From NCBI GenBank assembly GCA_001464935.1, contig LNEL01000016.1:1-39041 (forward strand): DNA of 39,041 nt, written 5' to 3'. The notes beneath the pieces are model-generated. The model was not told the DNA's origin. It did no database searches and saw only the letters and a program-made list of their open reading frames with translations. Of this stretch, positions 1 to 7,826 are shown piece by piece. Position numbers and translations under genes: made by a program. Each line of letters starts with the position of its first letter. Positions within the stretch are counted from its first letter, which is position 1. This stretch comes from Gammaproteobacteria bacterium Ga0077536. GTDB lineage: Bacteria; Pseudomonadota; Gammaproteobacteria; Ga0077536.

Positions 1-34
1 CGTCGGTGAACCGACGTTTGGGAACACGTTGCAT
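1..34 (-). CDS. 5' fragment of a probable transposase gene (runs off left edge)
   Basis: On the minus strand an ATG at 34-32 opens MQRVPKRRFTD and the frame continues off the window. A strong GGAGG lies 6-7 nt upstream, within the plus-strand stretch gaggacctcc, which supports a real start. The basic N-terminus KRRFTD resembles the start of OrfA-type (helix-turn-helix) transposases of IS3-like elements, but eleven residues cannot prove this. An identical start occurs at the other end, facing outward. Confidence 0.4.
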   Translation of the reverse strand, partial: MQRVPKRRFTD

Positions 35-98
35 GAGGACCTCCAAGAGTCGATTGAAAGTATCGCTTCTTGGCGTCCGTTTCAGTGGGGCAGGTTCA
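1..98. repeat. Left copy of perfect 98-bp terminal inverted repeat
   Basis: This stretch is the exact reverse complement of 38944-39041, with no mismatches on reading both copies. Beyond base 98 the two flanks differ (GTGTCC here, the complement of GGTGGGTG at the other end). It contains the beginning of a gene pointing out of the window on the minus strand, with a GGAGG-type ribosome binding site. It reads as one edge of a dispersed mobile element whose remainder lies outside the window. Confidence 0.95.
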
Positions 99-160
99 GT
101 GTCCCCGAACTCCCCCCCCCGAATGAGTGGGTGTCCCCGGACTTCCGCGAACTTCCCCCC
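99..160. repeat. GGGTGTCCCC-type REP-like repeats, left end
   Basis: Two copies of a (GAATGAGTG)GGTGTCCCCGRACTTCC-like element lie just inside the terminal repeat. The same core recurs in the block after ybiT (2006-2292) and, inverted, at the right end (38822-38944). From here to the ybiT start at 367 I see no gene, only C-rich runs. Confidence 0.7.
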
Positions 161-366
161 GACCCTGAGACCCCGGCCTGGCAGAGAAGGCACCGCGAGG
201 CGAAATCCAGGCGTCTGCGCCGTATGCACACGGAGCGTGGCTGTCCCCTGACGTCGCCAGGCGCAATCTGCCCACCGCAGGCGACCGGCCACCGGTCGCA
301 TTCCCCCCCGCAACCCTCTATGCTTGTGCGTCCGCAGCAAATCCTCGTCGAAGCCGGAGTCACACC

Positions 367-1992
367 TTGCTCTCAGCCGCCAATATCACGATGCAGTTCG
401 GGGCCAAGCCCCTGTTCGAGAACGTGTCGATCAAGTTCGGGAACGGCAATCGCTATGGCCTCATCGGAGCCAACGGTTGCGGCAAATCGACCTTCATGAA
501 GATTCTGGGTGGGGAGCTCGCGCCGACGGCGGGCAATGTGTCTCTGGATCCGAACGAGCGCCTCGGCAAGCTGCGGCAGGATCAGTTCGCGTTCGAGGAT
601 TTCACGGTCCTCGACACCGTGATCATGGGCCATGAGGCGCTTTGGCAGGTGAAGGAGGCACGTGACCGGCTGTACGCAAGTGCCACGATGAGCGACGAAG
701 AAGGCATGCAGGTGGCCGATCTCGAAGTCCGGTTCTCGGAGCTCGATGGCTATACCTGCGAATCCCGCGCTGGCGAATTGCTGATGGGCCTCGGCATTCC
801 GATCGAACAGCACACCGGGCCCATGAGCGAAGTGGCCCCGGGCTGGAAGTTGCGCGTGCTGCTCGCCCAGGCCCTGTTCGGCGAACCGGATATCCTGCTG
901 CTGGACGAGCCCACCAACAACCTCGACATCAACGCCATCCGCTGGCTCGAGGGCATCCTCAACGAGCGCGACTGCACAATGGTCATCGTGTCCCACGATC
1001 GCCACTTCCTGAACAGCGTCTGCACGCACATGGCGGATCTGGACTACGGCGATCTGCGGCTGTTCCCCGGCAACTACGACGACTACATGACGGCCGCCAC
1101 CGAGGCCCGCGAGCGTATGCTGTCGAACAACGCGCGCAAGCAGACGCAAATCGAGGATCTCAAACAGTTCGTGAGCCGCTTCTCGGCCAATGCATCCAAG
1201 GCGCGGCAGGCGACCTCGCGGGCGAGACAGATCGAAAAAATAAAGCTCGAGGACGTCAAGCCATCCAGCCGCGTCAATCCCTACATCCGCTTCGAGCAGG
1301 GCAAGAAGTTGCATCGCCTGGCGCTCGAAGTAACGGGCCTCAGCAAGGGTTTCGAGGGAGTGAGCCTCTTCCAGGATTTGGACCTGGTGGTGGCCGTCGG
1401 CGAACGCGTCGCGATCATCGGCCCCAACGGCGTCGGCAAGACCACGCTGCTGGAATGTCTCGCCGGCCGCCAGGCCGCGGATGCGGGGGACGTGAAGTGG
1501 TCGGAGAATACCGATCTCGGTTATATCCGCCAGAATCGCACGGACGATTTCGAATCGGACATGAACCTCTTCGAATGGATGAACCAGTGGCGCCAGAAGT
1601 CTGACGACGACCAGGGCATCCGCGCCGTCCTCGGGCGACTGCTGTTCTCCAAGGATGACAGCCTGAAATCGGTCAAGGTCATTTCGGGCGGTGAAGAGGC
1701 TCGCATGCTGTTCGGCAAACAGATTCTCCTGAAGCCCAACATCATGCTGCTGGACGAACCGACCAACCATCTGGACATGGAGTCGATCGAATCCCTCAAT
1801 CTCGCGCTCGAAAACTACGAGGGCACGCTCCTGTTCGTGAGCCACGATCGCGAGTTCGTGTCATCGCTGGCAACGCGGGTGATTGAAATGTCACCGGACG
1901 GCATTGCCGATTTCCGTGGCACCTACGACGAATATCTCCAGTCGCGCGGGCTGGAGAAGCCGGCGCCTCGTCGCGCGTCCGTCAACGCCTAG
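367..1992 (+). CDS. ybiT: ABC-F family ATPase YbiT
   Basis: The 541-residue protein is a soluble tandem ABC ATPase of the ABC-F type, which acts on ribosomes rather than as a transporter. It matches remembered E. coli YbiT (530 aa) along its whole length, for example [17 protein letters not shown] and [11 protein letters not shown]. Walker A motifs are GANGCGKS (residues 34-41) and GPNGVGKT (about 352). Walker B regions read [11 protein letters not shown] and [13 protein letters not shown]. The first signature motif is degenerate (EVAPGWKLR) and the second is SGGEEAR, as in the family. A charged interdomain linker (about 240-310) is present. The start is TTG at 367, with GGAG at 356-359. It is chosen because E. 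coli YbiT begins with the same MLxxxNxTMQF register; the only nearby ATG is eight codons later. The gene stands alone, followed by a repeat block. Confidence 0.95.
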   Translation: MLSAANITMQFGAKPLFENVSIKFGNGNRYGLIGANGCGKSTFMKILGGELAPTAGNVSLDPNERLGKLRQDQFAFEDFTVLDTVIMGHEALWQVKEARDRLYASATMSDEEGMQVADLEVRFSELDGYTCESRAGELLMGLGIPIEQHTGPMSEVAPGWKLRVLLAQALFGEPDILLLDEPTNNLDINAIRWLEGILNERDCTMVIVSHDRHFLNSVCTHMADLDYGDLRLFPGNYDDYMTAATEARERMLSNNARKQTQIEDLKQFVSRFSANASKARQATSRARQIEKIKLEDVKPSSRVNPYIRFEQGKKLHRLALEVTGLSKGFEGVSLFQDLDLVVAVGERVAIIGPNGVGKTTLLECLAGRQAADAGDVKWSENTDLGYIRQNRTDDFESDMNLFEWMNQWRQKSDDDQGIRAVLGRLLFSKDDSLKSVKVISGGEEARMLFGKQILLKPNIMLLDEPTNHLDMESIESLNLALENYEGTLLFVSHDREFVSSLATRVIEMSPDGIADFRGTYDEYLQSRGLEKPAPRRASVNA

Positions 1993-2005
1993 GCCCCGAA
2001 CGCGA

Positions 2006-2105
2006 GGGCGCGAGGGGACACCCACTTTTTTTTCCATTTCTCTCGCCGCCCCATGCTGCGGCACGCCATCGACTCGGCGAGTCGGGAAGAGCGAGTGGGT
2101 GTCCC
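2006..2105. repeat. REPIN-like 100-bp unit, copy 1
   Basis: The unit starts with GGGGACACCCACT followed by a T-run and CCATTTCTCTCGCCGCC. It has an internal GCATGCTGCGGC-like hairpin and ends with AGTGGGTGTCCC, the inverse of its start. This two-inverted-REP architecture resembles a REPIN. It begins about 14 bases after the ybiT stop, so its T-run after the short stem may also help end ybiT transcription (inference). Confidence 0.8.
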
Positions 2106-2114
2106 ACAACTTAC

Positions 2115-2174
2115 CCCGGCAGAATGAGTGGGTGTCCCGCAAGTCCCGGCAGAATGAGTGGGTGTCCCGCAAGT
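2115..2174. repeat. Two tandem 30-bp direct repeats
   Basis: Two adjacent identical 30-bp units (2115-2144 and 2145-2174) each carry GAATGAGTGGGTGTCCC followed by GCAAGT. They share the GGGTGTCCC core with the larger units on both sides. There is no spacer between them, so this is not a CRISPR array. Confidence 0.85.
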
Positions 2175-2184
2175 CCTTTCCCGC

Positions 2185-2284
2185 GGGCGCGAGGGGACAC
2201 CCACTTTTTTTCCATTTCTCTCGCCGCCGCATGCTGCGGCACGCCATCGACTTGGAGAGCCGGGAAGAGCGAGTGGGTGTCCCC
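2185..2284. repeat. REPIN-like 100-bp unit, copy 2
   Basis: This is a near-identical direct copy of 2006-2105. It differs by one T in the T-run and by a few substitutions in the middle and distal arm (for example CGACTTGGAGAGC against CGACTCGGCGAGT). It keeps the inverted GGGGACACCCACT / AGTGGGTGTCCCC ends. The stretch from 1992 to 2406 holds only these repeats and the leader of the next gene. Confidence 0.8.
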
Positions 2285-2406
2285 GAACTTCCCACGAGCT
2301 TCTCCACCTCGATGCGCCCGGCCGACGTTTTCCGTCGCTCGATTTCACGGCAGGCGGTCGCTATGCTGCCGGCATTCGGGTGCGGGGTGGGCTGGTGAAG
2401 AGTCAG

Positions 2407-3198
2407 ATGAAGGCCGCGCTGCTGGCGGTGGGCATGGCCGCGGCGGGTAACGCGAGCGCGCAGTCGCTGCCGGTGCCGGATCTCGCGTCGATTCCTGCGA
2501 CCCCGACGGGCGACGCCATCAGGCGCGGACATGCGCTGATCACCGACACGCACGCCCAGCTGCCGGATCACGTCGGCAATGATCTCAATTGCAGCAGCTG
2601 CCACCTCAATGGGGGCACAGTGGCGTATGCCGCGCCGTACGTCGGCGTGACCGGCCTGTTTCCCGAGTACCGCTCGCGCAGCGCGAAGGTCATCTCGCTG
2701 CAACAGCGCATCAACGCCTGCTTCCAGCGCTCCCTGAACGGCACGCCGCTGCCCTGGGATTCGAACGAGATGAACGCGATGCTGGCCTACATGAGCTGGT
2801 TGTCGGCGGGCGTGCCGGTCGGGCAACCGGTGGCGGGCAGAGGCTTCGAGCCTGTCGACACTTCGCTCGAACCCGATCCGGTCCGCGGGCAGGCGATCTA
2901 TGCCGACCAGTGCGCGTCCTGCCACGGCGCGCACGGCGAGGGCGCGACGACCGCCGACGGCGGCTACCTGTATCCGCCGGTGTGGGGCGAGCGCTCGTTC
3001 AACCTCGGAGCGGGCATGGCGCGCCACTACACGGCCGCGGCCTTCATCCGCCGCAACATGCCGCTCGGCAAGGGCGGCACGCTGTCCGCGCAGGAGGCTG
3101 TCGATGTCGCGTTTTACGTGACGCAACAGCCGCGGCCCGATTTCCCGGCCCGGATTCACGACTGGCCCGCTGGCGGCCGGCCAAAGGACGCGCGTTGA
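2407..3198 (+). CDS. tsdA: Periplasmic diheme cytochrome c, TsdA-like thiosulfate dehydrogenase
   Basis: The 263-residue protein has a Sec signal peptide ending at ASA (residues 16-18). It has two c-type heme motifs, CSSCH (62-66) and CASCH (169-173). TsdA enzymes oxidise two thiosulfates to tetrathionate in the periplasm. Family hallmarks are GNDLNCSSCH, AAPYVGVTGLFPEYR and RINACFQRSLNG. Cys105 in the last motif sits about where TsdA places its unusual cysteine ligand to heme 1. NMPLGKGGTLS (Met218) fits the methionine ligand of heme 2. The ATG at 2407 is chosen because the signal peptide begins there; a GTG at 2395 is the in-frame alternative. The next gene, a DsrE-fold exported protein, fits a sulfur-oxidation role. 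A different SoxA- or cytochrome c4-like function cannot be excluded. Confidence 0.75.
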   Translation: MKAALLAVGMAAAGNASAQSLPVPDLASIPATPTGDAIRRGHALITDTHAQLPDHVGNDLNCSSCHLNGGTVAYAAPYVGVTGLFPEYRSRSAKVISLQQRINACFQRSLNGTPLPWDSNEMNAMLAYMSWLSAGVPVGQPVAGRGFEPVDTSLEPDPVRGQAIYADQCASCHGAHGEGATTADGGYLYPPVWGERSFNLGAGMARHYTAAAFIRRNMPLGKGGTLSAQEAVDVAFYVTQQPRPDFPARIHDWPAGGRPKDAR

Positions 3199-3302
3199 CG
3201 GTGAGTCGCCGGCAAGGCCGCTTTCCTGATCCACGCCACTCTCTGCCGTCCTCGCCCACGCTACATTGACCGCACTTTCAGCCCATCGAGCAGGAGCACG
3301 AC

Positions 3303-3977
3303 ATGAGTGACACTTCCCATCCCGAGAATCGCCGGGATTTTCTGGCGCTGGCCGCCACCACCGCGGCGGCCGGTCTCGGCGCGATGCTGCCGATCCGGCC
3401 GGCGGCTGCGGCCGAACCCGCGCCGTCCGGCGCCGCCGCGGTCACGCAGTGGCTCGACAGCATCCCGGGCAAATACCGGCAGGTCGTCGACTGGCCCGAA
3501 GAAAATCAGGGCATGGGCCTCGCCTACACGTTCGCGTTCCTGCGCAGTGCCGCCGCCGGCTGGGGCGTGTCCGACAGCGATATCGGTGCGGTGCTCGTCA
3601 TCCGCCACAACGCGGTGCCGATGGCGCTGAACGACAGCGTCTGGGCGAAGTACAAGCTCGGCGAAGCATTCGAGATCACCGATCGCACGACGTCGGCACC
3701 GGCGGTGCGCAATCCGTACTACAGCGCGCCTATCCCGTTGCCGTTTCCGGAGATGGCGCTGTCCGCGCTGATCGAACGCGGCGTGCGGGTGGCCGCCTGC
3801 GGGCTGGCGATCGAATTTCGCAGTGGGCGCATCGCCGAGAAAATGGGGCTCGACCCCGCGGTGGTCAAACAGGAGTGGCTGGCGGCGGTGCATCCCGGCA
3901 TCACGGTGATGCCGTCCGGCGTGTTCGCCTGTCATGCGGCGGGCACGCGCGGTTGCACCTACCTGTACGCGGGCTGA
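3303..3977 (+). CDS. Tat-exported DsrE/DsrF-like family protein
   Basis: The 224-residue protein opens with a twin-arginine signal (NRRDFLALAATTAAAGLGAM, residues 9-28) followed by an Ala-rich cleavage region. The mature part carries the DsrE-like pattern seen in COG1416-type proteins: VLVIRHNAVPMALNDSVWAKYKLGE, a central GVRVAACGLAIEF with one conserved cysteine, and an ITVMPSGVFA end. DsrE-fold proteins bind or transfer sulfur through a cysteine. Tat export suggests this one folds in the cytoplasm before reaching the periplasm. AGGAG at 3292-3296 lies 6 nt before the ATG. It follows the TsdA-like cytochrome by 104 bp on the same strand, so joint work on thiosulfate or sulfane sulfur is plausible but inferred. 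Confidence 0.8.
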   Translation: MSDTSHPENRRDFLALAATTAAAGLGAMLPIRPAAAAEPAPSGAAAVTQWLDSIPGKYRQVVDWPEENQGMGLAYTFAFLRSAAAGWGVSDSDIGAVLVIRHNAVPMALNDSVWAKYKLGEAFEITDRTTSAPAVRNPYYSAPIPLPFPEMALSALIERGVRVAACGLAIEFRSGRIAEKMGLDPAVVKQEWLAAVHPGITVMPSGVFACHAAGTRGCTYLYAG

Positions 3978-4008
3978 CCACGCGGCGGTGGGCCGCGGCC
4001 GGCGGCAT

Positions 4009-5814
4009 TCATGCCACCGCTTCGGCTTCTCGCTGCTGCAACATCCACATCTGCGCATACACGCCGTCCTGCGCGAGCAGTTCGGCATGTCGGCCGCTCT
4101 CGACGATCTGGCCTGACTCCATCACCAGGATGCGATCGGCGTCCATGATCGTCGACAGTCGGTGCGCGATGACCAGCGTCGTGCGCCCGATCTGGATGCG
4201 GTCGAGCTCGGCCTGGATCGCCTGCTCCGATTTCGAATCGAGCGCCGACGTCGCCTCGTCGAAAATCAGGATCGCCGGATTCTTCAACAGGGCGCGCGCG
4301 ATCGCCACGCGCTGCTTCTCGCCCCCGGACAGCTTGAGCCCCCGTTCGCCGACCGCCGTCTCGTAACCGTCAGGCAAGGCGACGATGAAGTCGTGAATGT
4401 GCGCGGCGCGCGCCGCGTCTTCGACTTCGGCACGGCTTGCCGTCGGCCGGCCGTACTGGATGTTGTAGAAGATGCTGTCGTTGAACAGCACCGTGTCCTG
4501 CGGCACGATGCCGATCGCCGCGCGCACCGAAGCCTGCGTCAGCGCGCGCACGTCGTGATCGTCGATGGTGATGCGGCCGCCGGCGACATCGTAGAAGCGG
4601 TACAGCAGGCGCGCGAGCGTCGATTTGCCGGAGCCGGAATGTCCGACGACCGCGACCGTGCCGCCGGGCGGGATCTCGAAACTGACGCCGCGCAGAATCT
4701 CGCGCCGCGCGTCGTACGAGAAGCGCACCTCTTCGAAGCGCACGCGCGGCCGGGCCGCAATCAGTGGCGCCGCGCCGGGGACATCGCGCACGTCCTGCCG
4801 CACGTCGAGCAGGCCGAACAGACGCTCCATGTTGGTCAGCGCCTGCTTGACCTGCCGGTACATCATGCCGAGCAGGAACAGCGGTGCGGACAGCTGCAGC
4901 AGGTAGGCGTTGACGAGCACCAGGTCGCCTATCGTCAGCTTGCCCGCGACGACGCCGGCCGACGCGCGCCACATCATCGCGGTCACGCCGACGGCAATCA
5001 CGGCGGTCTGACCGAGGTTCAGCAGCGCGAGCGTCTTCGTCGACTTGACCTGCGCGTTCTCGAGCTGACGCAGGTTGTCATCGTAGCGACGCGCTTCGTG
5101 TGCCTCGTTGTTGAAGTACTTGACCGTCTCGTAGTTCAGCAGCGAATCGACGGCGCGCTCGTTGGCACGGGTGTTCGCCTCCATCGCCGCGCGGTAGTAG
5201 CGCGTGCGCCACTCGGTGATCGAAATCGTCCACACGCCGTAGGCGAACAGCGTCGCCAGCGTGATCAGCGCAAAGCTCCAGTCGTACGACCAGACCAGCA
5301 CCGTCGTCACCATCAGCACTTCGAGCGCCGTCGGCAGGATCGAATACAGCGTCCAGTCGAGCAGCTCGCCGATCGCGCTGCCGCCGCGCTCGACATCGCG
5401 CGCGACGCCGCCGGTGCGACGTTCGAGGTGGAACTTCAGGCTGAGCGCGTGCAGGTGACGAAACACCCGCAGCGTGATCTCGCGCGAGGCGCGCGCCATC
5501 ACGCGCGCGAACACGATCTGGCGCAGCTCGGTGAACAACGTCACGCCGATTCGCGATCCGCCGTAGGCAATCAGCAACGCGACCGGCAGCACCAGCAGAT
5601 CCGGCGCGACGTTCAGCCGATCGACCAGATGCTTCAGCGCAATCGGCACGAACAGGTTCAGCAGCTTTGCGGCCACGATCAGCCCGAGCGCGAGCAGGAT
5701 CCGGCCGACGTAAGGCCGCAGCCACGGCAGCAGCTCGGCGATCACCGCCATATCGCTGCGCGCGGTCGCGGATTTGTTCGCCGGCGCTTCGCCGGCTGCG
5801 CCCATGTGTCTCAT
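4009..5814 (-). CDS. Atm1/HMT1-type ABC exporter (permease-ATPase half-transporter)
   Basis: The roughly 600-residue half-transporter combines a six-helix exporter domain (about residues 20-320) with a C-terminal ATPase. The ATPase shows Walker A GHSGSGKST (about 389), signature LSGGEKQRVAIARAL (about 494), Walker B ILIFDEATSALD (about 514) and switch IAHRLST. NYETVKYFNNE in the membrane domain and the overall order match the Atm1 family. That family exports glutathione-linked sulfur or metal compounds and supports Fe-S cluster or metal homeostasis. The start is uncertain between ATG 5814 and ATG 5805; neither has a clear ribosome binding site. The open frame continues upstream to 6228, but that stretch is a dispersed repeat and is not coding. 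The gene converges with the DsrE-like gene, 31 bp apart. Confidence 0.9.
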   Translation of the reverse strand: MRHMGAAGEAPANKSATARSDMAVIAELLPWLRPYVGRILLALGLIVAAKLLNLFVPIALKHLVDRLNVAPDLLVLPVALLIAYGGSRIGVTLFTELRQIVFARVMARASREITLRVFRHLHALSLKFHLERRTGGVARDVERGGSAIGELLDWTLYSILPTALEVLMVTTVLVWSYDWSFALITLATLFAYGVWTISITEWRTRYYRAAMEANTRANERAVDSLLNYETVKYFNNEAHEARRYDDNLRQLENAQVKSTKTLALLNLGQTAVIAVGVTAMMWRASAGVVAGKLTIGDLVLVNAYLLQLSAPLFLLGMMYRQVKQALTNMERLFGLLDVRQDVRDVPGAAPLIAARPRVRFEEVRFSYDARREILRGVSFEIPPGGTVAVVGHSGSGKSTLARLLYRFYDVAGGRITIDDHDVRALTQASVRAAIGIVPQDTVLFNDSIFYNIQYGRPTASRAEVEDAARAAHIHDFIVALPDGYETAVGERGLKLSGGEKQRVAIARALLKNPAILIFDEATSALDSKSEQAIQAELDRIQIGRTTLVIAHRLSTIMDADRILVMESGQIVESGRHAELLAQDGVYAQMWMLQQREAEAVA

Positions 5815-5862
5815 ACGCCGTAGCGTAACCGAGAATGAGATAGCCTGGGGCGGTGTATTTTT

Positions 5863-6010
5863 GGCCACCGAGAACACCAAGCACACACAGGGGAAGAGGA
5901 GAGATCGATTTGGATTGATCGTGGTCGGCGCTTCCCAGCTCATTGCTCGTGGTTTCTGATTCATTTCCCCCGATTCTTCTCTCTGTGTCGTCTGTGTTCT
6001 CAGTGGCAGA
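5863..6010. repeat. Imperfect inverted dispersed repeat (GCCACCGAGAACAC / GTGTTCTCAGTGGC)
   Basis: The left arm (5863-5897) contains GGCCACCGAGAACACCAAG. The right arm (5971-6010) contains CTGTGTCGTCTGTGTTCTCAGTGGC, roughly its inverse. About 70 less GC-rich bases lie between the arms. The CACCGAGAACAC...CACAG pattern is like a family of short noncoding repeats I remember from many environmental bacterial genomes. It fills most of the 283-bp divergent gap between the ABC exporter and the monooxygenase. Confidence 0.6.
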
Positions 6011-6097
6011 AACGACTTCCCCAAAAGCACACACCCAACGTAGCCTCCCGCCTCGTGGCCGGCGATAATCGTGCCCCGGATCCGGGCGAGGCGGCGC

Positions 6098-7144
6098 ATG
6101 ACTCTGACGTTCGAAGCAGAAATCACCCCAGGCATGCGCGCGCGCGAGGTCGTCGAACTCGGTCGGCTCGCCGAGCAGGCGGGTTTCGATCGGCTCGGGA
6201 TTTCGTGCGTGGCGCTGTGGCCCGACACCTACCAGCTGCAGACGCTGGTCGCCGCGGCGACCTCGCGCATTCACATCGGCAGCATGGTCACCAATCCGTA
6301 CACGCGGCATGCGGGCGTGCACGCAGCGGCGCTCGCCACCCTGCAGGACATCTCCGACGGCCGCGCGTTCTGCGGGCTCGGCGTCGGTGCTGGCCTCGAG
6401 GCGTTTGGCATCGACTATCCGCAGCCGGCGCGCACGCTGCGCGACACCGTGATCGCCATTCGCGATCTGCTGGCCGGTGGCAAGGTGACGCAGGACGGCG
6501 CGCACGCGACGCTGCGCGAGGCCGCGCTGCTGTTGCCGCCCGTGCAGCGCGTGCCGATCGCCATCGGGACGCGCAGTCCGCAGGTGATGCGGCTGGCGGG
6601 TGAACTCGCCGATGTCGCGCTCGTCGGCGCGCGGCATCTGACACCCACGCTCGTCGCCGACTATCGGCGCTGGCTCGCCGAAGGTGCGGCGCGCGCCGGT
6701 CGCACGCCGGTCGCGATCGAAGTCCTGCCGCGCGTGACGCTCTGCGTGTCGCGCGACGAACAGCGCGCGCTCGACAGCGTCAAACGCTTCGCCGCGCACT
6801 ATCTCGGCATCCTCGGCGAGCAGGGGCCGCCGGTGGCGCCGGCGCGCCGTGCGGCGATCGCCGCCGCACTGGCGGAAGCCCGCGGCTGGTACTTCGACCT
6901 GGAGCGCTACGATCCGCCGGCGCTGCTCGAACTCGTCGACGCCGATCTTGCGCGCGCCTTCGCGGTGGCCGGCACGCCGGCGCAGTGTGCCGACCAGTTG
7001 CGCGCGGTGCTGGCGCTGGGCTTCCGCGGCGTCAGTTGCAACCTCGCGGCCGTGCGCCGCGACACCAATTACGCGGGACTGCGCGAGACCCTCGAAGGCG
7101 CCGCGGAAGTGCTCGACATGCTGCGGGAGTGCACGCATCGATGA
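6098..7144 (+). CDS. LLM-class flavin- or F420-dependent oxidoreductase
   Basis: The 348-residue protein is a luciferase-like monooxygenase fold enzyme. It shows the early [28 protein letters not shown] strand-helix and the [19 protein letters not shown] segment. The later pattern is [22 protein letters not shown], then a [31 protein letters not shown] stretch. These match the bacterial luciferase / methylene-H4MPT-reductase superfamily, which uses FMN or F420. The substrate cannot be read from sequence. ATG 6098 is chosen because family similarity starts there; a GTG at 6071 would add nine basic residues. Its stop overlaps the next start by four bases (ATGA), so it is probably translationally coupled to yjbQ. 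Confidence 0.85.
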   Translation: MTLTFEAEITPGMRAREVVELGRLAEQAGFDRLGISCVALWPDTYQLQTLVAAATSRIHIGSMVTNPYTRHAGVHAAALATLQDISDGRAFCGLGVGAGLEAFGIDYPQPARTLRDTVIAIRDLLAGGKVTQDGAHATLREAALLLPPVQRVPIAIGTRSPQVMRLAGELADVALVGARHLTPTLVADYRRWLAEGAARAGRTPVAIEVLPRVTLCVSRDEQRALDSVKRFAAHYLGILGEQGPPVAPARRAAIAAALAEARGWYFDLERYDPPALLELVDADLARAFAVAGTPAQCADQLRAVLALGFRGVSCNLAAVRRDTNYAGLRETLEGAAEVLDMLRECTHR

Positions 7145-7560
7145 AGTCCTACCGGCAGGAACTGTGGTTCGAGATCCCCGACCGCGTCGGCTTTCGCAAC
7201 ATCACCGGCGAGGTCGAGCGCTGCCTTGCCGCCAGCGGTGTGCGCGAAGGGCTGGTGCTCGTCAACGCGATGCACATCACCGCGTCGGTGTTCATCAACG
7301 ACGACGAACGGGGCCTGCACGTGGATTTCACCCGCTGGCTCGAAGGCCTCGCCCCGCACGAACCCGTCAGTGCCTGGCGCCACAACGACACCGGCGAGGA
7401 CAATGGCGACGCCCATCTGAAGCGCCAGGTCATGGGCCGCGAGGTCGTGGTCGCGATCACCGACGGCCGCCTCGACTTCGGCCCGTGGGAGCAGATTTTC
7501 TACGGGGAGTTCGACGGCCGCCGGCGCAAGCGCGTGCTGGTGAAGATCATCGGCGAGTGA
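7141..7560 (+). CDS. yjbQ: YjbQ family protein (UPF0047)
   Basis: The 139-residue protein is full length for the YjbQ/UPF0047 family. It has [16 protein letters not shown] near residue 45, [35 protein letters not shown] in the second half, and a [10 protein letters not shown] end. E. coli YjbQ has a weak thiamine-phosphate synthase side activity. The true cellular role is not settled. The ATG overlaps the stop of the preceding flavin-type oxidoreductase, so the two are one transcription unit. The shared pathway is unknown. Confidence 0.9.
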   Translation: MKSYRQELWFEIPDRVGFRNITGEVERCLAASGVREGLVLVNAMHITASVFINDDERGLHVDFTRWLEGLAPHEPVSAWRHNDTGEDNGDAHLKRQVMGREVVVAITDGRLDFGPWEQIFYGEFDGRRRKRVLVKIIGE

Positions 7561-7826
7561 GGCTTCGGGGTCACGGGAGAGTCATCGAAGAGGCAGGCGC
7601 CCGAGGCCCCGGACGCTGGAAGATGCTGGCCGGTGCGAGGCCGGTCATCGGCGCCTTTCTCCGTTGCCGTCGAACGGTGATCCCGGGCACAACTCCTGAT
7701 GCCGGCCCGCTTCCGGGCCACTGCGTCAGGCACGACAGGCCCTTCAGTCAGGCGTGCTGCAGCCGCTAAAACCGATTGAACGGGCGGCGACTGCCGCCAC
7801 CGAAGCTGTCCACTCCAGGGTCTCGC

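Noticed and set aside
373..1845. Long minus-strand frame (490 codons) inside ybiT
   Set aside because: High-GC shadow of ybiT with no family motifs. The same applies to other long antisense frames such as 1891-3234, 4162-5823, 11069-13024, 24343-26220 and 34343-36415.
2115..2174. Direct repeats that could suggest a CRISPR array
   Set aside because: Only two contiguous 30-bp units with no spacers and no cas genes; they belong to the GGGTGTCCC repeat family.
5815..6228. N-terminal extension of the ABC exporter frame on the minus strand
   Set aside because: It is an open frame without starts near homology, and it runs through a dispersed inverted repeat; family similarity begins after 5814.
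7561..7826. Leader of the HD-GYP operon as a possible cyclic-di-GMP riboswitch
   Set aside because: I could not match GEMM-I or GEMM-II conserved positions; only ordinary GC-rich sequence is visible.
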